DNA from: Manduca sexta
Lineage: Eukaryota; Arthropoda; Insecta; Lepidoptera; Sphingidae
DNA length: 64,000 nt
NCBI RefSeq assembly: GCF_014839805.1
Contig: NC_051130.1
Location: 434,001-498,000, forward strand
Direction: 5' to 3'
Shown: piece by piece, positions 12,001 through 23,990 of the stretch
How the letters are laid out: every line of letters begins with the position of its first letter
Numbering within the stretch: the stretch's first letter is position 1
Made by a program: the position numbers and the translations under genes
The notes under the pieces: generated by a model
Seen by the model: only the letters and a program-made list of their open reading frames with translations
The model's database searches: none
What the model was told of the DNA's origin: nothing

Positions 12001-15000
12001 TATATTAAAAATATTATTGTTTAACCTTGAACTTCGAAGATGCCAAATTCGATTTCGATTCACAGTAAATTCTAATCATAAAAGCTAAATTATTTCGGTG
12101 TTTGTTGATTTTTTTAAAATAATAAACCTTATGGCAAAAAAACAAAAAAAGAACTCACCCTGAATATAAATTCCTGGTTCCATACTGGATTCAGGGTCTG
12201 GAAAACATATAAAATGACGTTTATTATTACATTGATTTAAATAAAGAAGATCAACGATCATTCAATTGGCCTTTTCGTTATAGTGACAAGTCTGAAAAGC
12301 TAAAAACCTTTCGCATAACACCTAAGTTTAGGAGACTGAAAGTCCTGGTCAGCAAGATCTGAGCTTCCTTTTGCCTTTATAGTTATACAATTTGTCTGTG
12401 CTTTATAATAATAGATATAACAAGATAATAAAGCATAAACAGATATTTATTTATTTGTTTAAAAAAAAGTAAACTAAGTAAGTAAAAAAAAGTAAACACT
12501 CTTTTGCGTTGCAGTACTACGTAGGCCTTACTGTAGCATCTAGCTAAATGAGGTGCCTTTGCTGAACTTTATGTAATTTTTGTTTATTTATTTATTAATA
12601 ATATAGTAATTTCCTTTGTTTAATTTTTTTTTGTTCAATGTAGTAATGTGTCTGTTTAAAATCGTGCCAACAATAAATCTTGCTTTCTTTCTTGGCATTT
12701 TCAGGTGTTTATTGGCATCGGTGATCATTCCTTTGAGTGATATACATACAGTCCTGGAGTTGTAAATAGGCCATATAGGCCGCCGCCTATGGGCGGCAGA
12801 TTTCAGAGGACGCTCACTCGATTTAATTAATCATTCGTTTATTAGACTTTAGTGCCTTCCCTAATACAACCAAATGGAAAATTATCAAGTATTTTAGAAA
12901 TCTACATACATACATAAACCTACCTACATTGAGCGGCGGAAATAAGTGGCCTACACTCATAAATATAAATCCACCACTACATACATACACTCTCGTTGTT
13001 ATAAAAATTATAAAAAATCAGCATTAAATACTCGCCTTTTTCTTGGTCTTGGTGAGAAATGTCTCGATGGTGACATCGCCCTCCGCCTTCTGTAACTCCA
13101 CGCGAACATATGGGTCGCTGGAATAGCAACAAAAGTAACATAACATTATAATCGATACACTATTCATACTGCACCACTGGGCAAGTTCTCACGAAGTTAA
13201 AAATTACGGTGAAGTAGGTAAGGCAAAGGTAAAGGTTAGCCATTATTAACCGACTTGAAAAAAGAAGGAGGTTGTCAATTCGTCGTGATTTTTTTTTGTA
13301 TCATATAAAGAGAAAAATACGCCAGACTAATCTTCAAAGCCGGCATAATTATGTCGACTGGTGAGGGATAATCATCTCTCGTCATCTATCTGATCCCACT
13401 TCGCTTACCATTAGGTACAGTGGGGTTTCACGTGGCCATGTAACAGACCATGTCATCCAAAAATGCATTCAGAATATATTATTGTAATAGTCCAATATTT
13501 AGTACGCGACAAAGCGGGTAATACGGCCATAAATACATTATTCTGTCGTCGCTGTGGTTTTCCGGGTTGAAAAACATTAAGCCGGTGCAATTACTAAGCA
13601 TTATTTTTTTTGTTCCTTTGAATGACGAGACGAGCTTGCCGTTCGCCATATAGTAAGTGATACAACGCCCATAAACAGTAGAAACACCATCCAGCACCTT
13701 GAATTTCAAAGTATTGTTTGGTATTCCACTGCGCTCGCCATCCTGAGACATGGGATTTTAAGTTTTATTATGTCCAGTAGTTACACTGGCTACAATATTC
13801 TTGAGACCGGAATACAAGACACACACACACACACAGTGACAGAAATAGACATTGCAATGGTACCTACCTAGGCGAACTCACATATGAGAGACCTACCACC
13901 AGTAAATATATTAATTATTAGACAGGTATGCGAAATACAGTAGTATTGCTTCCTGAATCATATTACTCATGCGGTGTGGCACTTCTGTACGGTTTTCTCG
14001 TCTCGTCATTCCGTAAATCCGGCACACACCGGTACGAGCCGACACTATCGATACACGTGACGTCACCCTGACTCACGTATCAAACCTGCCAGAAGACTTC
14101 TTATCTGACGTTAGCCAATTAAGACGCAGACGGTTGATAACACACGCCCATTATGACAATAACACTAGCACTAAAGCCTCAATTAAGTAATCTGTCCACT
14201 ACACCGTTTCGTACGTTGACCGTGCCAGGCACGTGTTAAAAAAACATTGAATTAAAAAGTATGAGACCATGCCCACTAGACCAACATCGTCGCGTGCCAT
14301 GCACGAACCGTCAGCGATTTTTGCCGACGAGAATGTTTTGCCGGTGCTGGTACGCTCCATGCATGGGACGCGGCGGTGCTATGGTCAGTAAACCGTTATG
14401 CACCGGGATGATACGCTGTTGATACGTTTTAGTGGGCATGGTGTTCCGAGCCTGATACGTTCATAACACGGTCATGGTATGATCCGGTTATGTGGGCAGA
14501 CTCGACCTTGTCATTGCCCATGTTGAAACAGGGTAACTTCTTTAAGCAATAATCTCTAAATGAGTCTTTAAAGTAATGAACGCGTTTGTCATTCAAATTC
14601 ACGGTAAATTCTAATCATAAAAGCTAAATTATAATTTAAACTTTAAGTAGATAAGAAATACGTAGACCGTTAAATTGCGTGGAATACTTCAAGAGGCATG
14701 TAGAAAGAATTTCTTAAATCCGAATTATAAGGAATTGGATGAAATTAGAGACGTAAATGTTGTAAGTCCTTTAATAACGCGACGAGTTGGGGCTCATTGT
14801 TACTAATTAGACATGTTTAGCTTACATATCATTATACACACACTCACGCCTTTTATTCTCGAAGGGGTAGGCAGAGACGCGACTACTGCACCCAATTTTC
14901 GCTGTGTGTATTCCGTCCCATGATGTGATAGGGGTTGAGCCTATCACTATATCGGGTAGTAATTTAAGACTCCGGGTTAATAATGAGAAAAAAACTCCAA

Positions 15001-18000
15001 ATAGAAATAAAATTAATCTTTTAATTCAAATACAGAAACGTGTTTATCGGTGTGTCCTTTGACGCAACAAAAGATATTGTGAACTGCACAATGTTCATAA
15101 TTTATGGGCCATAAACGGCATAATACGTTACTTTTAACCCGGAAGAATAACTCCCATTTGTCTTTAATACGGTAGAAGATACGCGAGAGGAACCACGTGT
15201 AAAACCTAGTACTATAAATCTCAATATTCAAAAATCAGATGTTCCGAATGATGTCATTGCTCTTGAACAAGAATTGGCAATCAAGGTAAGGGTCAGCGCA
15301 GACGGACGCGACGTCGTGGCGGCTAGCATGTTTTGATAACGAAACTCAACCTTATGTGCATTAACATATGGCTGGTATTAGTAACAAAAGTCACTGTCGC
15401 CACATCGCCAGTTGACCCGTCGCCTTTAAGTGAAACCCGAAATTAATTGGTTGTTATTACTGATTTTTGCTTGCGAGAAAGCAGCTGCAGTTCTGTAACA
15501 TGGAGAATTTTCAGACTACTCCAGAAATTGCCGAGATTAATGTCCGCATGTCTAAAACCCAACGCACACAGCTCTGACTTTTCATAGTTACGCGCTATTC
15601 ATCAACTATCGTTTGCTTTTACGATGAAGGAAAACATCGTGATGAAACCTGCATACCTGAGAAGTTCTATATAGGAATTTTGAAGGTGTGTGAAATCTAG
15701 CAATCCGCACTAGGCCAGCGTGGTGGACTAAGGCCTAAATACTCTCAGCAGTTGAGGCCGGAGCTAAGCAGTAGAACAGTATATAATACAGGGCTGGTAT
15801 TATTATATTAGTTCACTATTATCACTATATGACCATGATAATAGACTACATCGCTCGTAAGCCTCATCCCTCGTCTATTTCTGATAACCAGCATAAACCA
15901 AGCAATTTTGTGTGACACATACCAATGTGTACGAAAATTTCTTTCAACCCCTTTTTTTTATTTTGCCATGACTAGCAATTTTTCGAGCTACGGATATTCG
16001 GTGTTGATGACTAACCAGAAGATGAAGCGCTTATTTGTGTCGCGGGGAATTAATATTCCATCGATCAGAGCACATGAGGCAAATAACTCTGTGATTACCC
16101 TCTTCGTACACGTGGTAACCTATCGAACGTGCAAAAGCATTTTAGTACTACAACAAAATAAGTTCGAGTACCAATGATTCTGAAATCTGATGCGACACTG
16201 CCTCGTGTGTCAACGTGTTCAGTAATGTATGTGCTCGTAACGCTACCACCGCTGATGCTCGCGATTTGTTTTAATTATTCATATACGGACCTTCCGGGCA
16301 ACATTCCTACACCAGCATACCGACTACAATATTGTACAGTACTCCTTGATACCGTAAGGTATCAAGGAGTACTAAACCACCAAATGCTACCTATCCCCCT
16401 ATATAGCGCTCTCTCTCCGGTCATGATCGGATTGCCATCTCACCACACTATGAGAGTGAAGGAATAGAGAATGCACCTGTGTATTGCGCACACACTTGTG
16501 CACTATATCTCCTGCGCTGGCTAGTCTCCAGTGAGATTGGCCGCCCTAGCCGAAATTGGGCTAGGAGGGAATCATTTAGCGCTATATTTAGTTTCGTTAA
16601 CCGTAACTGACGCAAGTAAAGAACTGCAAACATTTGGTTTTCAAGGGTTCACCCGCCACATGTTCTCTGTAGGTGAACAAAGGAACTGCAACACAAAACC
16701 TCATGACGCCGTCCCCCAAACGCGAGGGACGTCCCCGTCCTTGATTCACCCGTTGAATTACATTGAATTGATAACACGCTGATAAGAGCTTGTAATTGAG
16801 CATCCTTTTTCGGTAGTCAGGAACATTAGTTGTATTGTGGTTTTTGTTGGCAAACCTGGTTTGCTGACTATCGAAATGACAAAATGATCGCCACGGATAA
16901 GAAGCCCTTAGGGCACCTGACTTGTGTATTTATTAAAAAACGATATAAAGTGTGCATTGTTGTTTCAGTTTAGACGGCATTATAGCTGATTAAGAGGACT
17001 TTTTAGGATTTAAAGCGATAATAAGTATGGCAGAGTGCTCCGTATAGTTTCCAATTGGGATTTTGTTTGCTGTAGGTTATACTGTTTATGAGCCATCGTT
17101 TACTACCTGGTTATGGAAAGAAACCATGGGCGTAGCCAGGGGAGGTTTTAGGGTTTTATATAGGAATCGTCCAGAAATGCTGTCAATCAATTGGTACAGT
17201 GTCTCTGCCATTTGAAACTTTGATTACTTACCTAGCACCAAATATATCCTTCTTGGCCAACGAGAAAGCTCCTATTATCTTCAGTCGAAGAAGGTAGCTG
17301 TTCTCGTCAGTCTGAAATTAAAAAGCAAGGTATTATGTAATTATTACTATGCATTATGAGACCTACGGGTATTTTAGGGAGTGAAGAAATATCTTCTTCC
17401 AAGAACCCACCCAAACCTAATTAATAATTTATACTCAGCCTCAAATTAATGTTTACGTGGATAAAGGCTATTGAACATCTTACTATCACGGTGATGTAAT
17501 TGTATTACTTGCGAAACCGAAACGCTCGGACAGTGATATTGGGTGTCCTGCTCAGTATCAGCCCGGAGACTGGAATTTGTGCTCGATACGGCGATAAGCT
17601 CGCCCCCTATCATATTGGACAGAAGACACGACTGAGTATAATTACACCTCTGCCTGCAAATATATAAAAAACCCTGATAAAGTCGAAAATCTTTTTCGAT
17701 GTGTCTCACGAATGCTCTTAAGCAAGGATAACCACTTGTGACATCGTGTGCCTTAGTCTCGGATTCTGACATTAAAAAAGTAGGTTTGTGTGCAAATTAC
17801 TTTGTTTAGACTGATAACGTAATCTAAAAGATAATGTTATTTTTACCTAATCTTTCCGCTCTAATCGTGCCCTGGTCGCTATACATTTAAATACATAAAA
17901 TATTTGCATGTTTTATTTAAAAATAATAATGAAAACAAATATTTTACTCGACAAACAAGCTTGTACATATCAAAAACAGTTTTAGTCCACATGGGTTTTT

Positions 18001-21000
18001 ATTGCCATTATATAAAATCTAACCAGGAATTACCCACGATACTCGTAGGTATAGTAACACTGACCCAATATGAACTTATAAATGATGTCATCCAAGTTAA
18101 ACCAGCAACAGGATATTATAAAAAAAATATCTTAATAACTAGAATTCCCATACCTTCGAAGGAGCAGTTTTATAAAATAACTAGCTTTTGCTCGCGGCTT
18201 TGCCCGCATGATAATGTTTTCCGAGCTACATATTTTTCCGGGAGAGGAAATTACCTATGTCCTTGCCCGTGTTTCAAACTATCTCCATAGCAAATTTCAT
18301 AGAAATCCATTAGGTAGTTTTTGAGTCGCGTCTAGACAGATGCGGCGGGGACTTTAGTTTATAATATATTTTTTAGATTTTTTTAGAGGAATAATTCCGT
18401 CATTGTATTGTTGCGTAGCTCTAACCGTTTACACAGCGCAAACAATAGAAACTATGAAAAGAAATAATTTTCCCCCGTTTTTGCAACATTTTTCATTAAT
18501 ACTCCGCTCCTAATGGTCATAGCGTGATATTATGTAGCCTATAGCCTTTCTCGATAAGAGGGCTATTCAACCATAACAGAATTTTTCAATTTTATGCAGT
18601 AGATCTTAAGATTAGCGCGATCAAACAAACAAAAACTCTTTCCTTTTTTTGTCGTATAGAAGTATAGATATAAATAAATCAGATTAAAGGGCCTTACAAA
18701 TAAGTACTTATATTCGTTATTAATCCAGTCAATGTTTTATTTAATGCCACCTAGGACCCGATAAATACTCTTGTGAAGATCGTCCTACGACCCCATCGCA
18801 ATGAAAAACGGAAGTCGGAACTCGACATCAAAGGCATGAATGAATAATCATTTAACCATCTAATTTAATGCAATAATACATTGCTCTTCTTCATTTTTAT
18901 ACTTATAACGAACGCTGTGAATAATTATAGTAAGGACGCAAATTTACACGTATTCTTATTACTCTTGTGTATTGTATGCATGTGCTATTGAACTGAATTC
19001 TATGTCTTTTACAACATAAATAAATAATGTCGTTATGAGCTGCAATAGACCAGGATATGCACCCGCATCCCCTATGGCCTCTGTTTTTTTTTCGTCAAAC
19101 CGCCGCGATTATTCCCAGGGGTACCCTGGGAACTGTTGGAGGTTTAGCAACCATAGCGGCCCCGATTGGCCTCTTAATATAGTTGGTGGATACCATTGTG
19201 GAAATGTTCAAACTTCGCCGCTCCATAACATGGAACCCAGTGGCTCTGATTATAATTATACAGTGTAGTCCAAAATGTCAACTATGTGATGTAAGATCCT
19301 AAAAAACCAACTCCAAATTCAACTACTCACAATCCAAAAAATAATTTAACTACACACACAAGCAATATAATCTTTTTTCACATTTGTGTATATATGCACA
19401 TTATATAGTTCTTGCAGTTAGTGCTTAATTTAAATTGAACATAGTTTTTATTTATTCATTGTTCTGTACTTAGCTTTCTCCATTTCTGGAGAACCACAGG
19501 GTTTTTGAAATCGAATGCTAAAAAGTTTCTAGACTTATAGGCACATTATCTTTCCCTTACTGGAGGATACCAATTATAAAATGCTGTTGGTCCACATGGG
19601 TTCTAAGACAGAGTTATAAATCAAGTGTTTGTTATCCACAGACGGAACTGGATTTTTATTCAGTCTAGGTTTATAATTCAAGATTAATTTCAGTTTTTTT
19701 TTAGCAGTCTTCCTTATAATCCAGTAAATAAAGCCGGTGGTAAATAAAGCTGGTGCCCTCGACCAGCCTCACAAAACATGACTGATAGGTCCGCATTGTT
19801 GTGGTCAATTCCTACTCTCAACAAAGACAAGCTTGATAATAGATGGATAGATGGTAGATCAGATTATATTACTGCCGCTCAAGACTTTTCCCTTTTTTTA
19901 ACAGAGCTTGACAAAATGGCTTCCCTGATGAAGTATATGATCCACATAAAGTATTGAATAGCAACAGATGTCTATCTCAAGCCATTCAACACAATCATAG
20001 CCTACTAAGATACTTCTTCACACTACAGCAACCTGTGTTAGCAACCACTTACATACAGTTTAACAGCTTCTTGTCATTACCTCTGCGAACATTGTGCCCA
20101 AAAACATCTAAGAATAACAAATATTTCCACCAGAAATCTTACATGAAATCAGTTCTACTTGTCTGATTCTTTGATTATTTTGTAGCATAGTGCCAAAATG
20201 GTGTGTATGTGAGTGTATTTCTGACTGAATATGTCATGTTGCTGTGGTTACGAATTCTCTTAGAGTATAAGTAGTTGGGGCATGTAAAATTAAAGTTATT
20301 TTTTATTCATATTATATACTGTCTGTTACTTATTGACTGACTATTATTTACAGTCCCACTGCTAGACATGGGCTTACTCTACTACTGAGAGAGATTAGAC
20401 AGACAGACTTTACAAACTCTCAAAATATCTTTAGAGAATTTCTCAGATATGCAGTTTTGCTAGCAATGTTTTTTTTTCACCATTAAACCAAGCGTTAATT
20501 CACATAGAATACACAAATAATTTATAAAGACCGAGGTGTTTGCCCTTAACACACTCAAATAGGCTTTGTTTTCTTCCTTGACATTCCATACATTATTTTA
20601 ATTCAAGAAAGACATAACATAGTAATTAAATTTAATTCACCACCAACAAACAATGAGAATTATTTTTGTCAAAAATATTGTACAAGCCAAACTGGTCTTA
20701 AAAATTAACAATAATTAGTGTTCATTTCACAGTGATTGACATTCATGTAAGGTTTTTCTTAAACTCAGACTATTAATACAATAATTTATAGTATTATATA
20801 TGAATTTATTTGCCATAATCTTAGGGAGATGCAATCTGCCTTTTGACTGGTTCTAACGAAATACAAATGTCGCCTATGAGAAGGAAAATAAGACAATATC
20901 CTGTTACTGCCTAAACATAGTGACAAGGAGCTGAAGGGAAATCTCATTAGAGTTTTAACTCCCACACATTCAATGCCATTATTACCAATCCTAAACCTGA

Positions 21001-22911
21001 TAATCCATGATCGAAAAACACCAACGCATAAATTATGACACACGTTCGGCAAGCTAAAACGCATTAAAATGTTAATCGTTCACAAGGACATATTTACTTT
21101 ATTGGTTTATTATTAATTTTAAGGTGTTCCCTGTCGCTGAGACAACATTGAAAATAACAGTACTCACGCGCGTGTCCGACTGCCAAGCCATCACCCATGT
21201 GAAACTTTACTTATTAACAAACGGAATGGGAAACAATTCACATTCCTTATAGCGACGTATCGGTAGCAAACAACTGTTTGTAAAAAAATTATGACACGTT
21301 TACTAATTATTATTCTCACAGTGCTCACAACTTTTTCTACACAATCTAAACATTAGTAACAATAGTCACGGTACGTAATAAAAATGATTACACACAAATA
21401 TTGTCTCAGTTGCCTAATAGTATGATATTAAACAAATAAAAAACTAAAATATTACAAGGAACATCCACTATGACAGCAGAATGACTGATGGACAATAAAA
21501 AGACAGACATGACAGTTGCGTTCCAAGTTATTTTTTAACATTCGCAGCATAATAATGTCCTCGTCACACTCTAACTCATGATGTATTGTATTTTGCATTT
21601 CTAGTCATGCTAGAAATATCATTAGGGAAATGTAACGGTATGCATTTTATTTGTGAATCATCTTGTCGCATTACGTTCCGTGTCATGCATAAACTGAACT
21701 TCGAATTTATAAACACACTTCCGTAATAATACGGACATAGGAATTTAAACCATGAAATAAAAATAAAGTACATGAAAATTAATTAGTTATTTTGAATTAA
21801 ATGTCATAAAGTTCATGGATGTTCTGAATAAATTATGTACCTAAATGTATCCATAAGCAGGGGACCCTTTTGGCCGCTAAATTGATAATGGCAAGATTTA
21901 GGAAACCCTTTCAAATAAATTTATAAGTTGCTTCAAGCATGATAAACCTATACAAAACTGGATACGCGATGAGTCCGGCAGAAACTATAAATTTAATAGA
22001 GTCTAAATTGAATGCCCAAAAAATAAACATAGCGGTCTTGCCGCCTTATTTTTTTAATTTGTTCTTTATCGTACGAATATTAGCCATGTGACATGAACAT
22101 AAGGTTCAATTTAGATTATCAAAAAATTTCTTCATAATACGCCTAGCACATTCAATCAAGACTGGTGACCCTAATTTATCTGAAAAGTCTTCTCTGTTAT
22201 CTCTAAAAATAAATAATTACGCATAACAAGAAATCACTACCAATTTAGCTCAGCGTTCACACCAGTGCATTTTCAGTAAATACCTTTAGGTACTTATATA
22301 CTTACGTTTTATCGTACGTTTTAATCATTGGGTGATTATCTAATAAATTATAGGCAACAAAAGAGCTTATTCACGGTTCTTTTGTTTATCCGTGCTCTTT
22401 AAACAATGGAAACTTGTGGGTAAATCGTATCCAAATACGCACATTTAAATGATTGAAAATGCTTAACCAGGTTTTTATATTTCCTATTGAATATACTATA
22501 CCTATAATCAGTACTTAGGAATATTATCACAAACATAGTCACGTGATTTCTAATGTCGTTTATAATAAATATCTTCAGAGAATACAAATAATAAGGGTTA
22601 CATATAAATTTATAGTACCTAGATGTATCAGCGTGCCTCAATAATTCGCGATTTAGGAATTGTACTTATATAACGTATTTATCACTAGTAGTATTGGCAG
22701 TAGCTAGGCGCAAACAACGCATACGCAGAGTAATTACAAAAGCACAATTTACCTCATACTGTAGCGAGTACCGTGGCTCCTGTCTGAATAGAGCACTGTG
22801 CCATCGCCTCGCCGTCCACGAAGACGACCGGCTGCGATGCTGACCTTCACTCGAACCGTAATCCATCGCTCTCACATTACTCATCACGGCTACCGTACGA
22901 GGATCTAGCAT
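46..22911 (-). CDS. Nedd4: E3 ubiquitin-protein ligase Nedd4, 5' part (10 coding exons, 3' end outside window)
   Basis: HECT-type E3 ligase that ubiquitinates membrane proteins carrying PPxY motifs; C2 targets membranes, WW domains bind substrates. Exons on the minus strand: 22753-22911, 17232-17311, 13036-13117, 12159-12197, 11260-11429, 8843-9035, 6177-6292, 5517-5637, 2780-3193, 46-127; every junction keeps phase (485 codons plus 1 nt). Residues about 54-190 form the C2 domain, with [22 protein letters not shown] and [12 protein letters not shown]. Residues about 247-276 are a WW domain (LPPGW...YYVNH...TTQWERP). Exon 2780-3193 is a 138-residue acidic, Ser/Thr/Pro-rich linker. Further WW domains and HECT must lie before base 1. 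The start is the first ATG after an in-frame stop; Met at 22884 or 22866 is also possible. The donor at 13035 is GC rather than GT. The extreme exon 46-127 rests on phase, splice signals and composition only. Confidence 0.9.
128..2779. other. Nedd4 intron, AT-rich, dense in ATCGAT motifs
   Basis: No gene is supported here. The stretch is very AT-rich and holds a 27-bp minisatellite near its left end and about a dozen ATCGAT or TATCGATA words between 285 and 2550. A GC-richer patch at 2310-2490 is open on the minus strand for 64 codons but is not needed to join the flanking Nedd4 exons, whose phases already match. Confidence 0.6.
322..468. repeat. 27-bp minisatellite, about 5 copies
   Basis: Five head-to-tail copies of a 27-bp unit beginning TTCTGAT and ending CAATCGA. 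Because 27 is a multiple of three, the minus strand reads as a repeated nine-residue peptide ([13 protein letters not shown]), which is a by-product and not a gene. Confidence 0.85.
4970..5230. mobile_element. Foldback MITE with 44-bp perfect terminal inverted repeats
   Basis: Bases 4970-5013 and 5187-5230 are exact reverse complements (44 bp). The outermost bases are TTAA on both sides, which could be a TTAA target duplication or part of the repeat. Inside lies a second inverted pair (about 5015-5039 against 5054-5078, around GCATGGATATTTCGGCC), so the element would fold into a hairpin within the larger palindrome. No coding capacity; non-autonomous DNA transposon, superfamily not certain. 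Confidence 0.8.
5442..5515. repeat. (GT/GTGTGC)n microsatellite at a Nedd4 splice donor
   Basis: Irregular GT repeat interrupted by GTGTGC. On the minus strand it begins within the donor of the Nedd4 exon ending at 5517 (CAG then GTACAC), so the first bases of that intron are the repeat itself. Confidence 0.9.
5665..5905 (-). mobile_element. RTE-like non-LTR retroposon tail fragment
   Basis: Resembles the 3' tails at 18175, 26198 and 42853, with the 'can be traced as AAATTTCATCCAAA' type block and a reading opposite to the plus strand. It stops about 28 bases upstream of the Nedd4 exon acceptor at 5638. Degraded fragment with no usable ORF. Confidence 0.45.
6293..8842. other. Nedd4 intron with repeats, no gene
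   Basis: Contains a minus-strand retroposon copy near 6500-6700, a GC-richer island at 7314-7436 that is open on both strands, and a short (TG)n run at 8743-8766. No conserved domain or splice structure links any of it to the flanking exons. Confidence 0.55.
6500..6700 (-). repeat. Interspersed retroposon family C copy
   Basis: Shares with 13740-13915 and 40171-40330 the segment 'TGTCCAGTAGTTACACTGGC ... ACATTGC ... GGTA', here in the same orientation as at 13740 and opposite to 40171. The plus-oriented copy at 40170-40490 ends in an A-rich tail, so these are retroposons. Confidence 0.6.
10096..10245 (+). mobile_element. SINE family A, 3' fragment
   Basis: Matches the 3' half of the full copy at 42210-42533: the 'GTGTATGAAGT ... 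GGCCAGCGTGGTGGACTAAGG ... GTGGGACAGTATATA' blocks. The tRNA-like head is missing. Confidence 0.7.
10645..10860 (-). mobile_element. RTE-like retroposon tail fragment
   Basis: Reverse complement begins with the CTAGCTTTGGC-type block and continues through ATAAAAAG-like and 'GTTTTTGAGTTTAT' blocks shared with 26198-26450 and 42853-43380, ending at the 'GCGGAGGGGGACTTTTTTAT' equivalent. Non-coding fragment. Confidence 0.6.
11503..11815 (-). mobile_element. SINE family A, near full length
   Basis: Reverse complement of the family at 42210-42533. The tRNA-related head lies at the right end around 11770-11810 and the 3' end at the left. The stretch overlaps no exon; the Nedd4 C2 exon ends at 11429. 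Confidence 0.75.
13479..13915 (-). repeat. Interspersed retroposon family C copy
   Basis: Reverse complement matches 40170-40490, including the block near 40400 (GTGTTGGATGGCGTTTCTTC-like), 'CTTACCAT...GCAAGCTCGTCTCGTCATTC' and the A-rich tail. An internal dinucleotide ACAC run is present at 13819-13833. Confidence 0.7.
14845..14975 (-). mobile_element. SINE family B fragment
   Basis: Carries the 'GGCAGAGACGC ... GTGTATTCCGTCCCATGATG ... GATAGGGG ... CCTATC' blocks that are the reverse complement of the region around 44110-44200. Truncated, without the tRNA-like promoter. Confidence 0.55.
15538..15812 (+). mobile_element. SINE family A copy
   Basis: Collinear with 42230-42528: 'CACACAGCTCTGACTTTTC', 'GAAGGAAAACATCGTGATGA', 'GGCCAGCGTGGTGGACTAAG', and a TATTATTAT end. 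The 5' head is degraded. Confidence 0.7.
16338..16373. other. Perfect hairpin, 16-bp stem, GTAA loop
   Basis: Bases 16338-16353 (AGTACTCCTTGATACC) and 16358-16373 are exact reverse complements around a 4-nt loop. The inner core ATACCGTAAGGTAT also occurs in a smaller 9-bp hairpin at 31565-31586. Confidence 0.8.
17510..17665 (+). mobile_element. SINE family B fragment
   Basis: Collinear with 44090-44175: 'CTGCTCAGTATCAGCCCGGA', 'GCTCGATACGGCGATAAGC', 'TCGCCCCCTATCA'. Only the body is present. Confidence 0.6.
18175..18620 (+). mobile_element. RTE-like retroposon tail
   Basis: Starts CTAGCTTTTGCTCGCGGCTT and continues through 'CAAATTTCATAGAAATCC', 'AGTTTTTGAGTCG' and 'GATGCGGCGGGGACTTTAG', then a downstream block also present at 43080-43370. 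Collinear with 42853-43380, hence the same family. No intact ORF. Confidence 0.7.
20335..20575 (-). mobile_element. SINE family A copy, degraded
   Basis: Reverse complement of the SINE A body: 'CCCACTGCTAGACATGGGC', 'CTACTACTGAGAGAGATTAG', 'GAATTTCTCAGATATGCAG'. More diverged than the copy at 11503. Confidence 0.6.
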
Positions 22912-23990
22912 ATCGATGTACACACACACAACACTGCATCACTCGACACCATTTACTTACATCACATTTAATTTTGTTATTATACGAAAACGCAGGAACG
23001 TGAAGCTCTACACGGCCATATGACACTGTAATCTTATCAGCAAGAAATGGGTGTGATAAAAGAACTGTGTCTTACAATTAACATCACAATGATAAACTAC
23101 ACTAGTCATGTGAAGTGTACTCGATTAATGTTTTCATTTGTTTGTTCGATAACGGTGTCGGGTGTTAACACGATTGTCTCCGTAGGACGACTCTCATAGC
23201 CTAACGAATGATGTACTATCTACATACTTACGCTTTATAACTAGTCCAAAGTCAGTATTTACATTACAAATTACACCGCTCCGAATACCTCATTATGTGG
23301 GTCATTTCGTGAACAGCGCGCTGCGGAAGATAATCGCGGCCTGTTGAGATTAGATCAATCTACACCAATAAAATGAACAGAGCGTTTTAATTGTATTCCA
23401 GGCTTAAAAAATAAATACTTTCTTGATCCTTTTATTGATGATGATCTTTTGTTACGAGATAAGAAATGATTGTTGATTTTCAACACATTGATGTACTTGT
23501 TTACGAATAGATTCAAAATAATCTAATACTAATAAATAATAAAACTGCACTCGGAAAGATAAGATATTCTTTATATTTATCCTACTTTCTTATAGGTAAG
23601 TAGGTGTGCAACGGGTGCATGGGTACATAATACACAATGCTTTGTCTGATATTACTAATATATTTGTACAAATACTATGTAAGTATTACCTATTGCTTAC
23701 ATTAATCAAACGATTACCTATTTGCTTTGTGATTCGAAGTCAGGACTTCACGGCAACTCCGGTCCACACGATACGCTCCCACAAACCACTAGGCTATGGA
23801 AACAAGTGGATGCACATTGCTCCTTGTTGGCTAAAAAGAACAATCACCTGAACCTTAAGAATTAAAAATATATCTGTCAAGATAACGTGAAATGTCAAAA
23901 AATGATTTTGAATTTGACGTGTAGAAAAAAATATTTGTAATAAAAATATTTTTAAAAATAAAAAGAAATACAACAAGTATTTCTATAAAA
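22912..23990. promoter_or_regulatory. Divergent Nedd4 / CNOT11 intergenic region
   Basis: Bases between the first Nedd4 coding exon (minus) and the CNOT11 start codon (plus). Both promoters and 5' UTRs, possibly non-coding first exons, should lie here or, for Nedd4, further upstream. A short ACACAC run sits at 22919-22930. No TATA box or initiator could be assigned with confidence. Confidence 0.4.

Larger units (their letters stand above)
13118..17231. other. Nedd4 intron with several retroposons and a perfect hairpin
   Basis: Holds a family C retroposon (13479-13915), SINE B and SINE A copies (14845-14975, 15538-15812), a 16-bp-stem hairpin at 16338-16373 and a repeat-like segment around 16550-16800. 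Segment 14220-14520 is GC-richer than its surroundings and full of short palindromes, but I cannot name it. No gene seen. Confidence 0.55.
17312..22752. other. First Nedd4 coding intron, large, repeats only
   Basis: AT-rich, 5.4 kb. I see SINE B (17510-17665, just left of the region's interior), an RTE-like tail (18175-18620) and a minus-strand SINE A (20335-20575). A GC-richer scrap at 19060-19260 is open for 77 codons but has no recognisable domain. Nothing else in the rest. Confidence 0.55.
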
